From contig NZ_RKLP01000002.1 of NCBI RefSeq assembly GCF_004011865.1, positions 496,001 to 560,000 of the forward strand: 64,000 bases of DNA. The letters are read 5' to 3'. Shown in pieces: positions 26,563 through 35,883 of this stretch. The translations under genes were made by a program, and so were the position numbers. The first letter of the stretch is position 1; each line of letters starts with the position of its first letter. Origin of the DNA: Prescottella agglutinans. Lineage in GTDB: Bacteria > Actinomycetota > Actinomycetes > Mycobacteriales > Mycobacteriaceae. The notes below the pieces were generated by a model that was given only the letters and a program-made list of their open reading frames with translations, made no database searches and had not been told where the DNA came from.

Positions 26563-28107
26563 TCAGGCGAGTTCGCGCTTGAGGATCTTCCCGGTCGCGG
26601 TCATCGGCAATTGCTCGACGATCCGGACCTCACGCGGGTACTTGTAGCTCGCCATCCGCTCCTTCGACCAGGAAATCAGATCGTCGCCGGAGACCTCGAC
26701 ACCCGGCTGCGGGATGACGTAGGCGCGGACCTCCTCGCCGTGGCTCTCGTGTGGAACACCGATGACCGCGGCCAGCGAGACCGCCTCGTGCGTCATCAGG
26801 ACCTCCTCGATCTCGCGCGGATAGACGTTGAACCCGCCGCGCACGATCATGTCCTTCGCCCGGTCGACGATGTAGTAGAAGCCGTCCTCGTCCCGACGCG
26901 CGAGATCGCCGGTGCGGAACCACCCGTTCCGCACGACCTCTGCCGTCGCCTCGGGACGGCCGTAGTAGCCCTTCATCACGTTGTGGCCGCGGATGGCGAT
27001 CTCGCCCACCGCATCTGCCCCCTCCACGGTGTTCCAGTCCTTGTCGACCAGGCGGACCTCCACGCCCCACAGCGGGACCCCGATCGACCCGGGGCGCGGG
27101 GCCTGCTCGGGATCACTGAACAGGGCGGTCGGCGACGTCTCCGACAGCCCGTAACCCTCGAGGATCTGGACCCCGAACCGCTTGGCGAAGCGCTCGAGAA
27201 TCTCCACGGGCAGCGCCGCGCCCCCGGAGATGGCCTTGCGGAGATTCGCGGCGATCCGGTCGACGTCGACGGAGTCGTCGACCGCCCCCAGCAGGCCCCA
27301 GTACATCGTCGGCACGCCGGCGAACATGGTGATCGACTCGCGCTCCATGATGTCCAGCGCCGCGCGGGCCTCGAAGCGCGGGAGCAGCACGAGCGTCGCG
27401 CCCATCGAGAACCCGGCGTTCATGTTCATCGTCTGCCCGAACGAGTGGAACAGCGGGAGCGTGAGCAGGTGAGTGTCCGGGCGGCTCGGCGTGCTGTCGA
27501 ACAGTCGGTTGGCGGCGAGCGCGTTCATCACCATGTTCGACTGGCTCAACTCGGCGCCCTTCGGCTGGCCGGTGGTGCCGCTCGTGTACAGGATGACAGC
27601 GGTGTCCGTCGCCTCGCAGACCACGGATTCGAAGGTCGACGACTGGTCGGGCAGCACCGCCGACAGTCCGGTGATGCCGTCCCCGTCGCGCGCCCCGTCC
27701 GCGCCGATCACGAACATCGACTGACACGAAGGCACCTCGCGGAAGCCCTCCCGCCCGTACTCCCCGATCGGCAGATCCGGACCACCCTCGAAGCAGAAGT
27801 ACGCCTTGGCCCCGCAGTCCTGCAGGTGGTATGCGATCTCCCGCCCCTTCAACAGGACGTTGAGCGGTACGACCACGGCGCCAGCCTTGAGGATCCCGTA
27901 GTAGACGATCGGGAACCACGGCAGGTTGGGGCAGGAGATCGCTACCCGGTCACCGGGCTCGACCCCGGACGCGACGAGGAGATTGGCGATCTGGTTCGCG
28001 AGACCGTCGGTCTCCGCATAGGTGAACCGGTCGTCCCCCAGCACCAGCGCGTCGCGGCTCGGGTACTTTCGGGCCGAGTCTTCCAGGAACATGGACAGAT
28101 TGAGCAT
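26563..28107 (-). CDS. Acyl-CoA synthetase (AMP-forming, long-chain type)
   Basis: 514 residues of the ANL superfamily. The AMP-binding loop is ILYTSGTTGQPKG, the adenylate motif EGYGLSETSP, the hinge GWFRTGDLARRD and the C-terminal catalytic lysine TATGKILKREL. It activates a carboxylic acid to its CoA thioester with ATP. It is the last gene of the minus-strand catabolic operon, 34 bases after the hydrolase gene, and ends seven bases from the convergent ATPase. The acid it activates is unknown; the neighbours suggest an intermediate of the same pathway. Confidence 0.9.
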   Translation of the reverse strand: MLNLSMFLEDSARKYPSRDALVLGDDRFTYAETDGLANQIANLLVASGVEPGDRVAISCPNLPWFPIVYYGILKAGAVVVPLNVLLKGREIAYHLQDCGAKAYFCFEGGPDLPIGEYGREGFREVPSCQSMFVIGADGARDGDGITGLSAVLPDQSSTFESVVCEATDTAVILYTSGTTGQPKGAELSQSNMVMNALAANRLFDSTPSRPDTHLLTLPLFHSFGQTMNMNAGFSMGATLVLLPRFEARAALDIMERESITMFAGVPTMYWGLLGAVDDSVDVDRIAANLRKAISGGAALPVEILERFAKRFGVQILEGYGLSETSPTALFSDPEQAPRPGSIGVPLWGVEVRLVDKDWNTVEGADAVGEIAIRGHNVMKGYYGRPEATAEVVRNGWFRTGDLARRDEDGFYYIVDRAKDMIVRGGFNVYPREIEEVLMTHEAVSLAAVIGVPHESHGEEVRAYVIPQPGVEVSGDDLISWSKERMASYKYPREVRIVEQLPMTATGKILKRELA

Positions 28108-28141
28108 CGGGGCGTTCTCTCTCGGGCAGCGATCGTGAAGG

Positions 28142-28735
28142 TCAGTGGCTCGGCGCGGCCGCGGCGCCGATCGTGGCGAGCAGTTCGTCGAGGAGTTCGG
28201 TGGCGCGGGGCCACTCGCCGTAGCCGGAGGCCGGGTTGAGGTGACCGACCTCGCCGAGGTCGACGAGACGGCTGCCCCACGCGTGCGCCATGTCGACGAC
28301 GGCGGCGAAATCGGCCAGCGGGTCGTTGGTGCTGGCGGCGACGATGCTCGGGAACGCCAACGGGCCTCGCGGAACAGGGTTCCAGCCGTTCGCGTCGAGG
28401 TCCGGCAGGGTCGGATAGCCGGCGGGCAGCGGCGTGGAGAAGTCCGGCGGGGTGGCCAGGATCGCGCCTGCGACCGGGCGGTCGTGACGAGCGGCCCAGT
28501 GCACGGTGATCATCACCCCGGCACTGTGCGCGACGAGGACGACGGGACCGTCGATGTCCGCGAGGACGGCGTCCAGTGCCGCCACGCGGGCGTCGAGGCT
28601 GAGCTTGTCGTGCTCGAGCGGCGGGACGATACGGACCTTGTCCAGACCGGCGGCCAACAGGGTCTGCCAGTGGTCCTCGACGTGGTCACGCAGTCCGGGG
28701 ACGATCACGACGGTCGGGGAAACCGAGCTGCTCAA
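28142..28735 (-). CDS. RBBP9/YdeN-type alpha/beta-hydrolase
   Basis: About 197 residues. The TTG at 28735 was chosen because GGAGG lies seven bases upstream. The fold is the small serine hydrolase type: VVIVPGLRD near the start, nucleophile VLVAHSAGVM and a C-terminal VGHLNPASGYGEWP with the catalytic His. Members hydrolyse small esters; the substrate is unknown. A hairpin separates it from the cleavage enzyme gene upstream, so its expression may be lower than that of the first three genes of the operon. Confidence 0.82.
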   Translation of the reverse strand: MSSSVSPTVVIVPGLRDHVEDHWQTLLAAGLDKVRIVPPLEHDKLSLDARVAALDAVLADIDGPVVLVAHSAGVMITVHWAARHDRPVAGAILATPPDFSTPLPAGYPTLPDLDANGWNPVPRGPLAFPSIVAASTNDPLADFAAVVDMAHAWGSRLVDLGEVGHLNPASGYGEWPRATELLDELLATIGAAAAPSH

Positions 28736-28771
28736 GGCATTTCCTCCAAAGGATCTCGATGCGGACGGACG

Positions 28772-28803
28772 GAGCGGGGACACCTGTGGGTGTCCCCGCT
28801 CCA
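28772..28803 (-). terminator. Intra-operon hairpin
   Basis: Perfect 14-base arms (GGAGCGGGGACACC and complement) around a TGTG loop lie between the cleavage enzyme and hydrolase genes on the minus strand. No T-run follows, so partial termination or mRNA stabilisation is more likely than a full stop. Confidence 0.55.
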
Positions 28804-28837
28804 CCGAAAGGTGCTGTCGCAGACGGGAGACAGCGGG

Positions 28838-29893
28838 TCAGGCGTGCTGGGTGAAGCCGACCTGGCCGGGACGACGGTTCGGGGCGTACCCGAGCTTGGC
28901 CAACGTCTCGTCGGCGTCGGCGTACGTGGTACCGATCTTGTAGATGTCCCGGGCCTCCTTGCCGGTGGCCACCTCACGGCCGAGCTCCTTGGCGACACGC
29001 ACCAGCTGACGGACCTGCTCGGCAGAGGTGATCTTGACCTCGCCACTCGGCGCCCACAGGTTGTCCTCGTTGCCGCAACGCGTGTGCAGACCCATCGCCA
29101 TCGCCATCGTGTTCACCGGCAGCACCGACCGCATCAGCGTCTCGAGGGTCAGGCACGCACCGTCCGGAACCCGCTGGACGAAGTTCATGATGTTGTACGG
29201 GTTCGGGCCGTCGAAACCGCCACCGATACCGACCCACGTCAGGTTCAACGGACCGGTGTACACCCCGCGGCGGATCAACCGCTCCACCGTCTCGAGCTGC
29301 GGAATGCTCGACAGCTGGAAATGCGGCTGGATACCCGCGGCCTGCAGACGACGCAGGTGCTCCTCGACCCACTCCGGGCCGGCGGGCACCGTCATCTCAC
29401 GGTAGGTCGCGGCGAGCTCCGCGTTCTCCAGCGAGGTGCCCTTGATGTCGCCCGGCGTCATCAGCTCCATGATGTTCATCTGGCTGGTGTTGATCGCGAT
29501 CGTCACCTGGTCCGGCTTCGGATCCAGCTCGGCCAGCATGTGACGGACGTTGTCCGGCAACCACTTCGCGTCCGCGCCGTCACCCTCGGGTGCGAACGAG
29601 ATCGACCCGCCGACCTGAAGGATCATGTCCGGCACGGCCTCACGCAGCCGGCCCAGGAGCTCGTTGAACTTCGACAGCCGCTTGGAGCCCTTGCCGTCCT
29701 CCTCGCGAACATGGATGTGCAGCACCGTCGCACCTGCCTCGTAGCAGTCGACGGCCTGCTGGACGTGCTCGTCCATCGTCAGCGGCAGATCCTCCGGGAA
29801 GTCCTCCACCGCCCACTCCGGACCGTACGGCGCGACCGTGATGACCAACTTGTCCTGGTTCTCGGGGAAGAACGCATCGTCCTGGAAATGCAT
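28838..29893 (-). CDS. Beta-keto acid cleavage enzyme (BKACE/Kce family)
   Basis: 351 residues, TIM-barrel family formerly DUF849. The zinc-binding pair is in VLHIHVREEDG near residue 57, with QVGGSISF, NTSQMNIM and VGIGGGFDGPN later. These enzymes condense a beta-keto acid with acetyl-CoA and split it to acetoacetate plus a new acyl-CoA; known substrates include 3-keto-5-aminohexanoate and dehydrocarnitine. The chain is longer than the lysine-pathway enzyme. The ATG at 29893 has a CGGAG site. The adjacent CoA-transferase pair would use the acetoacetate it makes. Confidence 0.88.
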   Translation of the reverse strand: MHFQDDAFFPENQDKLVITVAPYGPEWAVEDFPEDLPLTMDEHVQQAVDCYEAGATVLHIHVREEDGKGSKRLSKFNELLGRLREAVPDMILQVGGSISFAPEGDGADAKWLPDNVRHMLAELDPKPDQVTIAINTSQMNIMELMTPGDIKGTSLENAELAATYREMTVPAGPEWVEEHLRRLQAAGIQPHFQLSSIPQLETVERLIRRGVYTGPLNLTWVGIGGGFDGPNPYNIMNFVQRVPDGACLTLETLMRSVLPVNTMAMAMGLHTRCGNEDNLWAPSGEVKITSAEQVRQLVRVAKELGREVATGKEARDIYKIGTTYADADETLAKLGYAPNRRPGQVGFTQHA

Positions 29894-29936
29894 TGTGTGG
29901 CTCCGTTTCTGGATAGAGATGAGGCTGAGGAGAAAC

Positions 29937-30842
29937 TCAGAAGGGGCGGTCGCCGATGATCCCGGCGCGCTCCATCTTTCGGACGGCAGGCCAGTAGTCC
30001 TGGACCGCGTAGTGCTGGGTCGACCGGTTGTCCCAGATCGCGACGCTGTTCTTCGTCCACTGCCAGCGCACCTGGTACTCCGGGATCGTGGCCTGGCTCT
30101 GCAGGTATCGCAGCAGTTCACCAGCGCCCGGGGCGTAGTCGATGCCGCACCGGACGTTCTCCTCGGTGTGGTAGTTCGTGAGGTGCGTGGTGAAACTGTT
30201 GACGAACAGGATCTTCTCGCCGGTCTCGGGATGCGTGCGGACCACCGGGTGCTCCGCGTCCGGGAAGCGTTCCTTGAGTTCGAGGCGCTTCTCCATCGGC
30301 AGGCGCGCACCGAAAGACGCCTCGATGCTGTGCCGGGCGCGCAGGCCCTCGATCCGCTCCTTCACCCGCTCGGGCAGGCGCTCGTAGGCCAGTGCCATGT
30401 TCACCCAGATCGTGTCGCCGCCGACGGCGGGACCCTCGATGCACCGCAGCACGCACCCCATCGGGGGGTTCACCCGCCACGTCGCGTCGCAGTGGTAGGC
30501 GTTCTCGAACGCCTCACGCGGGCTGTCGAGGTCCTTGTAGATCCGGACGAGACCGGGATGCTCGGGGTCGCTGCCGACCACCGGATGATCCTCGAGCGAG
30601 CCGAAACGCTCGGCCAACGCGACGTGCTCGGTCCGACTCATGTCCTGGTCGCGGAAGAACAGCACCTTGTGCTTCAGCAGCAGTGACTTCAACTCGGCGA
30701 AGAGGTCGTCGTCGCGAGACACGTCGGCGAGGTCGACGCCGTGGAGTTCGGCACCGATGCTGCAGGTCAGCGGACGGGCATCCATCGGCGTCACAGTCGT
30801 GACGGTCGCCCTACGGCCGGGTGCAAGTTCGACAGTGGTCAT
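29937..30842 (-). CDS. TauD/TfdA-family 2-oxoglutarate-dependent dioxygenase
   Basis: 301 residues with the Fe(II) ligands in YHCDATWR (His-x-Asp) and QHYAVQDYWPAVRKM, which also holds the 2-oxoglutarate-binding Arg; GDTIWVNM lies between them. Family members use O2 and 2-oxoglutarate to hydroxylate a C-H next to sulfonate, sulfate, ether or amine groups, often causing cleavage. The substrate cannot be told from sequence. It lies 43 bases upstream of the beta-keto acid cleavage enzyme and 96 downstream of the quinone-reductase-like gene, in one operon. Confidence 0.9.
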   Translation of the reverse strand: MTTVELAPGRRATVTTVTPMDARPLTCSIGAELHGVDLADVSRDDDLFAELKSLLLKHKVLFFRDQDMSRTEHVALAERFGSLEDHPVVGSDPEHPGLVRIYKDLDSPREAFENAYHCDATWRVNPPMGCVLRCIEGPAVGGDTIWVNMALAYERLPERVKERIEGLRARHSIEASFGARLPMEKRLELKERFPDAEHPVVRTHPETGEKILFVNSFTTHLTNYHTEENVRCGIDYAPGAGELLRYLQSQATIPEYQVRWQWTKNSVAIWDNRSTQHYAVQDYWPAVRKMERAGIIGDRPF

Positions 30843-30938
30843 GACACTCTCCTGTACAAGCTGGAAGTGGTGCGTCGCGGCGCCGACACGTGCTGCGTCG
30901 GCACACCGAACGACGTTGCGCAGATGGACGATTCAGGA

Positions 30939-31916
30939 TCAGAACGAGAACACCGACGAGCCGATGCTGATGCCCGACTCCAGATCGCGGTGAGCCTTCT
31001 CGGCTTCCTCCAACGCGTAGTGCTGGTTGATCTCGATCTTGATGCGGCCGGCCGCGACGTGGCCGAACAGCTCGCCGGCGAGCTCGGCCCGTTCGGCCGG
31101 GTCGGCGATGTAGTCGGCGAGCGCCGGGCGGGTCACGAACAGCGAGCCCTTCACCGCGAGTTCCATGGCGTTGATCGGCGGGATCGGACCGGACGCCGTC
31201 CCGAACGCCACGAGCAGGCCGCGGCGCGCCAACGAGTCGATCGACGACTGGTAGGTCGACTCCCCGATGCTGTCGTACACGACCGGCACACCCGCGCCGT
31301 CGGTGAGCTCGCGGACCCGCTCCGCGACGTTCTCACGCTTGTAGACGATGACCTCGCCGCACCCGTGCGCCCGGGCGACCTCGGCCTTCTCGTCGCTCGA
31401 CACCGTTCCGATGACGTTGACCCCCAGCAGCTTCGCCCACTGGCAGAAGATCAGGCCGACACCGCCGGCGGCGGCGTGCAGCAGCACGGTGTCCCCCGCC
31501 TTCAGCGAGGGGTAGATCCGACGCAGCAGGTAGGACGTGGTGAGTCCGCGCATCGTCATCGCGGCCGCGGTCTCGAACGCGATGCCGTCCGGCAGCGCGA
31601 TCAGGTGCTCGGCAGGCATGACACGCTCGGTGCTGTAGGCACCGAGGGGGCTGCCGGTGTAGGTGACCCGGTCACCCTCGGCGAAGCCCTCCACCCCGGC
31701 GCCGACCGCCTCGATGACACCCGCGGCCTCGACACCCATGCCCGCAGGCAGCGGGGCCGGGTACATGCCGGTACGGAAGTACGTGTCCGCGAAGTTCAGA
31801 CCGACGGCCTCGTGCCGGATCCGCACCTCGCCCGGACCGGGCTCACCGACCTCCACGGACTCCCACTTCAGGACCTCCGGGCCACCGGTCTCGTAGAAGC
31901 GAATCGCCTTTGCCAT
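30939..31916 (-). CDS. Quinone oxidoreductase-like MDR enzyme
   Basis: 325 residues of the zinc-independent medium-chain dehydrogenase type, like QOR. The N-terminal GroES-like domain is followed by the NADPH fold with HAAAGGVGLIFCQWAK. The ATG at 31916 has an excellent AAGGAGAGAG site; the open frame upstream is the control region. It probably reduces an enone or quinone with NADPH. It is the first gene of the five-gene operon and divergent from the AraC gene, so it is the most likely target of that regulator. Confidence 0.88.
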   Translation of the reverse strand: MAKAIRFYETGGPEVLKWESVEVGEPGPGEVRIRHEAVGLNFADTYFRTGMYPAPLPAGMGVEAAGVIEAVGAGVEGFAEGDRVTYTGSPLGAYSTERVMPAEHLIALPDGIAFETAAAMTMRGLTTSYLLRRIYPSLKAGDTVLLHAAAGGVGLIFCQWAKLLGVNVIGTVSSDEKAEVARAHGCGEVIVYKRENVAERVRELTDGAGVPVVYDSIGESTYQSSIDSLARRGLLVAFGTASGPIPPINAMELAVKGSLFVTRPALADYIADPAERAELAGELFGHVAAGRIKIEINQHYALEEAEKAHRDLESGISIGSSVFSF

Positions 31917-32271
31917 AACTCTCTCCTTGATCATGAATCGGCACCGGGCAGGCCGACCCACATGTTCGGTCGCCGGAAAATCCTGGGCAGCAACCTGTTT
32001 CGTATCCGAACCCAGCCGAGACGACGCTTGCGCACTCGCCTCGACCGAGAACGGCACGTGAATCGCCGGAACAATTCCCGTGTGACTCAGCTGACACGAC
32101 AGTATCGATATGTGGCGGCGCACACATACCCTCACGGGACATATTTCTTTCCATTTCGGGACACCGATGTGATCCAGGAGATATGCCGGGAGACACACCC
32201 CCGCTCGCATGTGTCAGGGCGCACACTTACCCTTGCGGGACAGCACGACCATCCCGAGGAGGGTGATACGG
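31917..32271. promoter_or_regulatory. Divergent control region with repeated elements
   Basis: This 355-base gap separates the quinone-reductase operon from the AraC gene. Two direct repeats of 25 bases, identical at 22 positions, lie at 32117-32141 and 32218-32242; both contain CAC-N-TACCCT and end in GGGACA. A further GGGACA at 32158-32163 is 22 bases from the one at 32136-32141, two helical turns, which is the usual spacing of AraC half-sites. It is probably the binding region of the adjacent regulator. Confidence 0.65.
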
Positions 32272-33300
32272 GTGGCCAAGCCCCTCGCGCGATACGCCTC
32301 GCTGACCGGATACATCGAGGTCAGTCGCATATTGGACATCGATCCGGTACAGCTGCTGAGGACCGTCGGGCTCGACCCGTCGAGCCTCGACCTCCAGGAT
32401 CGATGGATCCCCGCCGCGTCCGTGGCGCGCCTGCTCGAACTGTCGTCGGCGTCCTCCGGCCGTCCCGACTTCGCACTCAAGCTCGCCGAGTACCGGCGAC
32501 TGTCCACCCTCGGCCCGCTCAGCGTCAGCATCCGCGAGGAACCCGACGCCCGGAGCGCACTCCGGATGCTGATCCGCTACCAGCACATGTACAACGAGTC
32601 GCTCCACATGCGCATCTCGGAGCAAGGCGGGCTGTCGGCCATCCAGGTCAGCATCGAACCCGGCGAACCGATGCCCGTCCGGCAGTCGACCGAACTCGCC
32701 GTGACGGTGGTTCACCAACTGCTCCGCAACCTGCTCGGAGACCGTTGGCACCCGGTGTCCGTCTGCTTCGAGCACGGCCGGCCCGCCGACGACTCCACCC
32801 ATCGCCGGATGTTCGGCGCACCGCTGACCTTCGACAACGACTTCAGCGGGATCGTCACCTACACAGGCGACCTGAACGAACCGAATCGCCTGTCGGACCC
32901 CGGGCTGCGCTCGTACGCCAAGCAGTTCCTGGACACACTGTCGAAACCCGAGGAGCCCTCGGTCGAGGGGCGGGTCCGCGAGCTCGTCGAGCTGCTGCTC
33001 CCGACCGGTCGGTGTTCGATCGACCAGGTGGCCCGCAGCCTCGGCGTCGACCGGCGCACGGTCCATCGCCACCTCGCGAAGTCCGGCCAGACCTTCACCT
33101 CCGTTCTCGACACCACCCGTGCCGAGCTGGCGAATCGGATGGTCAGCGGGAGCCGCTACTCGTTCACGGAGATCTCCGAGATGCTCGCGTTCTCGACCCC
33201 GAGCAGCTTCTCGCGCTGGTTCCACCAGCAGTTCGGCGCGAGCCCGCGGGCGTGGCGCAAGCAGGCAGCGTCGGGTGGTTCCACCGGAACCGACGCCTAG
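32272..33300 (+). CDS. AraC-family regulator with Arabinose_bd-type N-terminal domain
   Basis: 342 residues from the GTG at 32272, placed nine bases after GAGGAGG. The N-terminal ~200 residues are of the type found in OruR/ArgR-like AraC proteins. The C-terminal helix-turn-helix pair includes SIDQVARSLGVDRRTVHRHL and the second helix region FTEISEMLAFSTPSSFSRWF, ending in GASPRAWR. It is flanked on both sides by genes of a possible keto acid pathway and by repeated GGGACA elements, so it is probably the activator of both groups. Confidence 0.9.
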   Translation: MAKPLARYASLTGYIEVSRILDIDPVQLLRTVGLDPSSLDLQDRWIPAASVARLLELSSASSGRPDFALKLAEYRRLSTLGPLSVSIREEPDARSALRMLIRYQHMYNESLHMRISEQGGLSAIQVSIEPGEPMPVRQSTELAVTVVHQLLRNLLGDRWHPVSVCFEHGRPADDSTHRRMFGAPLTFDNDFSGIVTYTGDLNEPNRLSDPGLRSYAKQFLDTLSKPEEPSVEGRVRELVELLLPTGRCSIDQVARSLGVDRRTVHRHLAKSGQTFTSVLDTTRAELANRMVSGSRYSFTEISEMLAFSTPSSFSRWFHQQFGASPRAWRKQAASGGSTGTDA

Positions 33301-33440
33301 GGGACAGAGGTGTCCCGAGATGCACAGAATGACGTCCCAGAGGGGTAATTATTGTGAACGGAGTCCATATAACGTGATGTGCGCCACCTTCCCTTGCGCG
33401 CTGTCGCACGCACCACATCCGTATCTCGACTTCCGGTGAA
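33301..33440. promoter_or_regulatory. Control region of the MFS/CoA-transferase group
   Basis: Directly after the AraC stop lies the inverted repeat GGGACA-GAGG-TGTCCC (33301-33316), the same half-site seen upstream of the regulator. Further on, CACCTTCCCTTGCG (33385-33398) matches 12 of 14 positions of CACTTACCCTTGCG in the upstream repeat. An A/T-rich patch (CATATAAC, 33366-33373) may hold the -10. This suggests that the same regulator acts on both sides. Confidence 0.55.
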
Positions 33441-33611
33441 ATGAGCGCTGCCATGACCCCGAGCCCCCAGCCGACCCCCACCCCGACGATCGACCGCGTG
33501 CGGCGCGGCGGAGAAGGGAATCCCCTGTGGGACACCCTCTCCCAGTGGGGCGAACAGTTCATGGCGATGAACTCGGCGTCGACCGCGAGCAGGCTCCCGA
33601 GGCCGAGCTGA
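33441..33611 (+). CDS. Small hypothetical ORF, 56 residues
   Basis: The frame begins MSAAMTPSPQPTPTPTIDR and ends RLPRPS. Its third codon positions are almost all G or C, like real genes here, and it contains a plausible helix (NPLWDTLSQWGEQFMAM). The ribosome site is weak (GGTGA). It lies between the control region and the MFS gene, 96 bases upstream of the latter. It could be a small accessory protein of the transporter or a translated leader; no family is recognised. Confidence 0.4.
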   Translation: MSAAMTPSPQPTPTPTIDRVRRGGEGNPLWDTLSQWGEQFMAMNSASTASRLPRPS

Positions 33612-33707
33612 CCGCGTCCGAAGCCCCTCCCCAGACCAAGCCCCCGTCGCGACATCGACCCCTCTGACTCTCGATCGCCGCGCTCCCACCCGCCTCCAGG
33701 AGCCACC

Positions 33708-35078
33708 ATGGGACTGTCCCCCACGCCGACCGAACAACTGGCCGGACCCGTCGAGCCCGAGCACACCGAGCACGCCGTCACCTCGACGCCGAGCCACCCT
33801 CGGTCCCGGATCTATCCGTGGCTGGTCGCTGGTCTGGCCTTCGCGCTGCTGCTGTCGGACTACATGTCCCGGCAGGTCCTCAGCGCGGTCTTCCCGATGT
33901 TGAAGGCCGATTGGGCGCTGTCCGATTCCCAGCTCGCCTCCCTCACGAGCGTGGTCGCCCTGATGGTCGGCCTGTTGACGTTCCCGCTGTCCCTACTCGC
34001 CGACCGGTGGGGTCGAGTCCGCAGCCTGGTCCTGATGGCGGTGATGTGGAGTCTCGCGACCCTGTGCTGCGCGATCGCGTCCAACTACGAGCAGATGCTC
34101 GCGGCACGATTCTTCGTGGGAGTCGGCGAGGCCGCGTACGGCAGCGTCGGCATCGCGGTCGTCCTGAGCGTGTTCTCGCCGCGTCTGCACTCGTCGTTGA
34201 GCGGCGCCTTCATGGCCGGCGGATCGTTCGGTTCCGTGGTCGGCGTCTCGCTCGGTGGCGTGATCGCCGTGAACGTCGGGTGGCGGTGGTCGTTCACCGC
34301 GATGGCGGTGCTGGGACTCATCCTCGTCGCACTGTTCCGGGCCGTGGTCACCGAGTCCCGCCTCGCGAAGTACGCCGTGCACGACGAGCCCGTCGCCCCG
34401 TCCGACGGCTCCACCCCGTCCGCCCCGGTGATCCGAGTCCCCGTGTCCACGCTGTTCACGAACCCGGCCGTGTGGTGCGCCTACCTCGCCGGCGGATTCC
34501 AGATGTTCACCGCGGCCGTCCTGTTGTCGTGGACGCCCAGCTTCTTCAACCGGTACTACGGCATGGCGCCCGACAAGGCAGGTGGCGTCGCCGCGCTGTT
34601 CGTCCTCCTGGTCGGCACCGGCATGGTGGTGTGCGGCATGATCACCGACCGGGTGAGCCGTAGCAACCCCGCGCGCAAGTGGATGACCGCCGTCGTGTTC
34701 TGCGCGATCTCGCTGTTCGCACTCGGCATCGGATTCCGTCTGGGCACCGGAGCGCCCCAGCTGATCCTGCTCGGTATCGGCGCCTTCTTCTCGGCGGGCT
34801 GCTCGGGTCCGACGGCCGCCATGGTCGCCAGCCTCACCCACGAATCGGTCCGGTCGTCGGCTCTGGGTACACTCACCATCGCCAACAATGTTCTCGGATT
34901 GGCGTTGGGCCCCTTCGTCATCGGCATCCTCGCCGATCGCCTGGGACTTCTCGAATCCCTCCAGCTCGCGCCGTTCTTCTACGTCGCCGCCATCGTCGCG
35001 CTGCTCGTCGGCAAGCGCGTCTACCCCGCGGGAATGCGCAAGCTCGCGTCGCAGAGCACTGCGTCCGCGGCTGCGTGA
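33708..35078 (+). CDS. MFS transporter
   Basis: 456 residues with 12 predicted membrane segments and a hydrophilic N-terminus of about 35 residues. The MFS motif between helices 2 and 3 is LADRWGRVRSL, and the fourth to fifth helix region is FFVGVGEAAYGS. It resembles the organic-acid and aromatic-acid uptake groups more than drug exporters. The ATG at 33708 has an AGGAG site. Downstream, 40 bases away, is the CoA-transferase pair, so it probably imports the substrate of the pathway. Confidence 0.88.
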   Translation: MGLSPTPTEQLAGPVEPEHTEHAVTSTPSHPRSRIYPWLVAGLAFALLLSDYMSRQVLSAVFPMLKADWALSDSQLASLTSVVALMVGLLTFPLSLLADRWGRVRSLVLMAVMWSLATLCCAIASNYEQMLAARFFVGVGEAAYGSVGIAVVLSVFSPRLHSSLSGAFMAGGSFGSVVGVSLGGVIAVNVGWRWSFTAMAVLGLILVALFRAVVTESRLAKYAVHDEPVAPSDGSTPSAPVIRVPVSTLFTNPAVWCAYLAGGFQMFTAAVLLSWTPSFFNRYYGMAPDKAGGVAALFVLLVGTGMVVCGMITDRVSRSNPARKWMTAVVFCAISLFALGIGFRLGTGAPQLILLGIGAFFSAGCSGPTAAMVASLTHESVRSSALGTLTIANNVLGLALGPFVIGILADRLGLLESLQLAPFFYVAAIVALLVGKRVYPAGMRKLASQSTASAAA

Positions 35079-35118
35079 CCCAGCGACAGCCGAGACAGTC
35101 GGAGACGGAAAGGTACTC

Positions 35119-35883
35119 ATGAGCAAGATCTACGCATCGGCGGCCGACGCGGTCGCCGACATCCCCTCCGGGGCGTCCCTGGCCGTCGGCGGATTCGGAC
35201 TGTGCGGTATCCCCGACGTCCTGATTTCCGCGCTCGCCGCCGGCACCGCAACCGACTTCGAGGTCTTCTCGAACAACTGCGGCACCGACGGTCACGGCCT
35301 GGGAATCCTGCTCGAGGACAGGCGCATCCGACGGGTCACGGCGTCGTATGTCGGAGAGAACAAGGAGTTTGCCCGCCAGTACCTGTCGGGAGAGCTCGAG
35401 GTGGAGCTGACCCCCCAGGGCACGCTGGCCGAGAAGATGCGCGCGGGCGGAGCCGGGATCCCGGCGTTCTTCACCCCGTCCGGCGTCGGCACACCCATCT
35501 CCGAGGGCGGCCTGCCGTGGCGCTACGCCGCGGACGGGTCGGTGGCACTCGCATCGCCGCCCAAGGAGATCCGGACGTTCCGAGGCCGCGACTACGTCCT
35601 CGAGGAGTCGATCAACGCCGACTTCTCGTTGGTGCACGCACTGGTCGCGGACACCGAAGGCAACCTGGTCTTCAACAAGGCCGCGATGAACTTCAACCCG
35701 CTCGCCGCGATGGCCGGCCGGGTGTGCGTGGCCCAGGTCGAGGTGATCGTCGAGGCCGGGGAACTCGATCCGGAGCAGGTCCACCTGCCGGGCATCTTCG
35801 TCGACCGCATCGTGCACATCGGACAGCAGGACAAGCAGATCGAGAAGCGGACCGTTTCGGTCGCGAAGGAGGGCACACGATGA
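35119..35883 (+). CDS. scoA: 3-oxoacid CoA-transferase subunit A
   Basis: 254 residues, typical for the A subunit of succinyl-CoA:3-ketoacid CoA-transferase: [29 protein letters not shown] and the conserved FTPSGVGTP. Together with subunit B it transfers CoA from succinyl-CoA to acetoacetate. The ATG at 35119 has a GGAAAGG site. Its stop overlaps the start of subunit B by ATGA. The frame is open upstream only as a shadow of the MFS gene. Confidence 0.95.
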   Translation: MSKIYASAADAVADIPSGASLAVGGFGLCGIPDVLISALAAGTATDFEVFSNNCGTDGHGLGILLEDRRIRRVTASYVGENKEFARQYLSGELEVELTPQGTLAEKMRAGGAGIPAFFTPSGVGTPISEGGLPWRYAADGSVALASPPKEIRTFRGRDYVLEESINADFSLVHALVADTEGNLVFNKAAMNFNPLAAMAGRVCVAQVEVIVEAGELDPEQVHLPGIFVDRIVHIGQQDKQIEKRTVSVAKEGTR

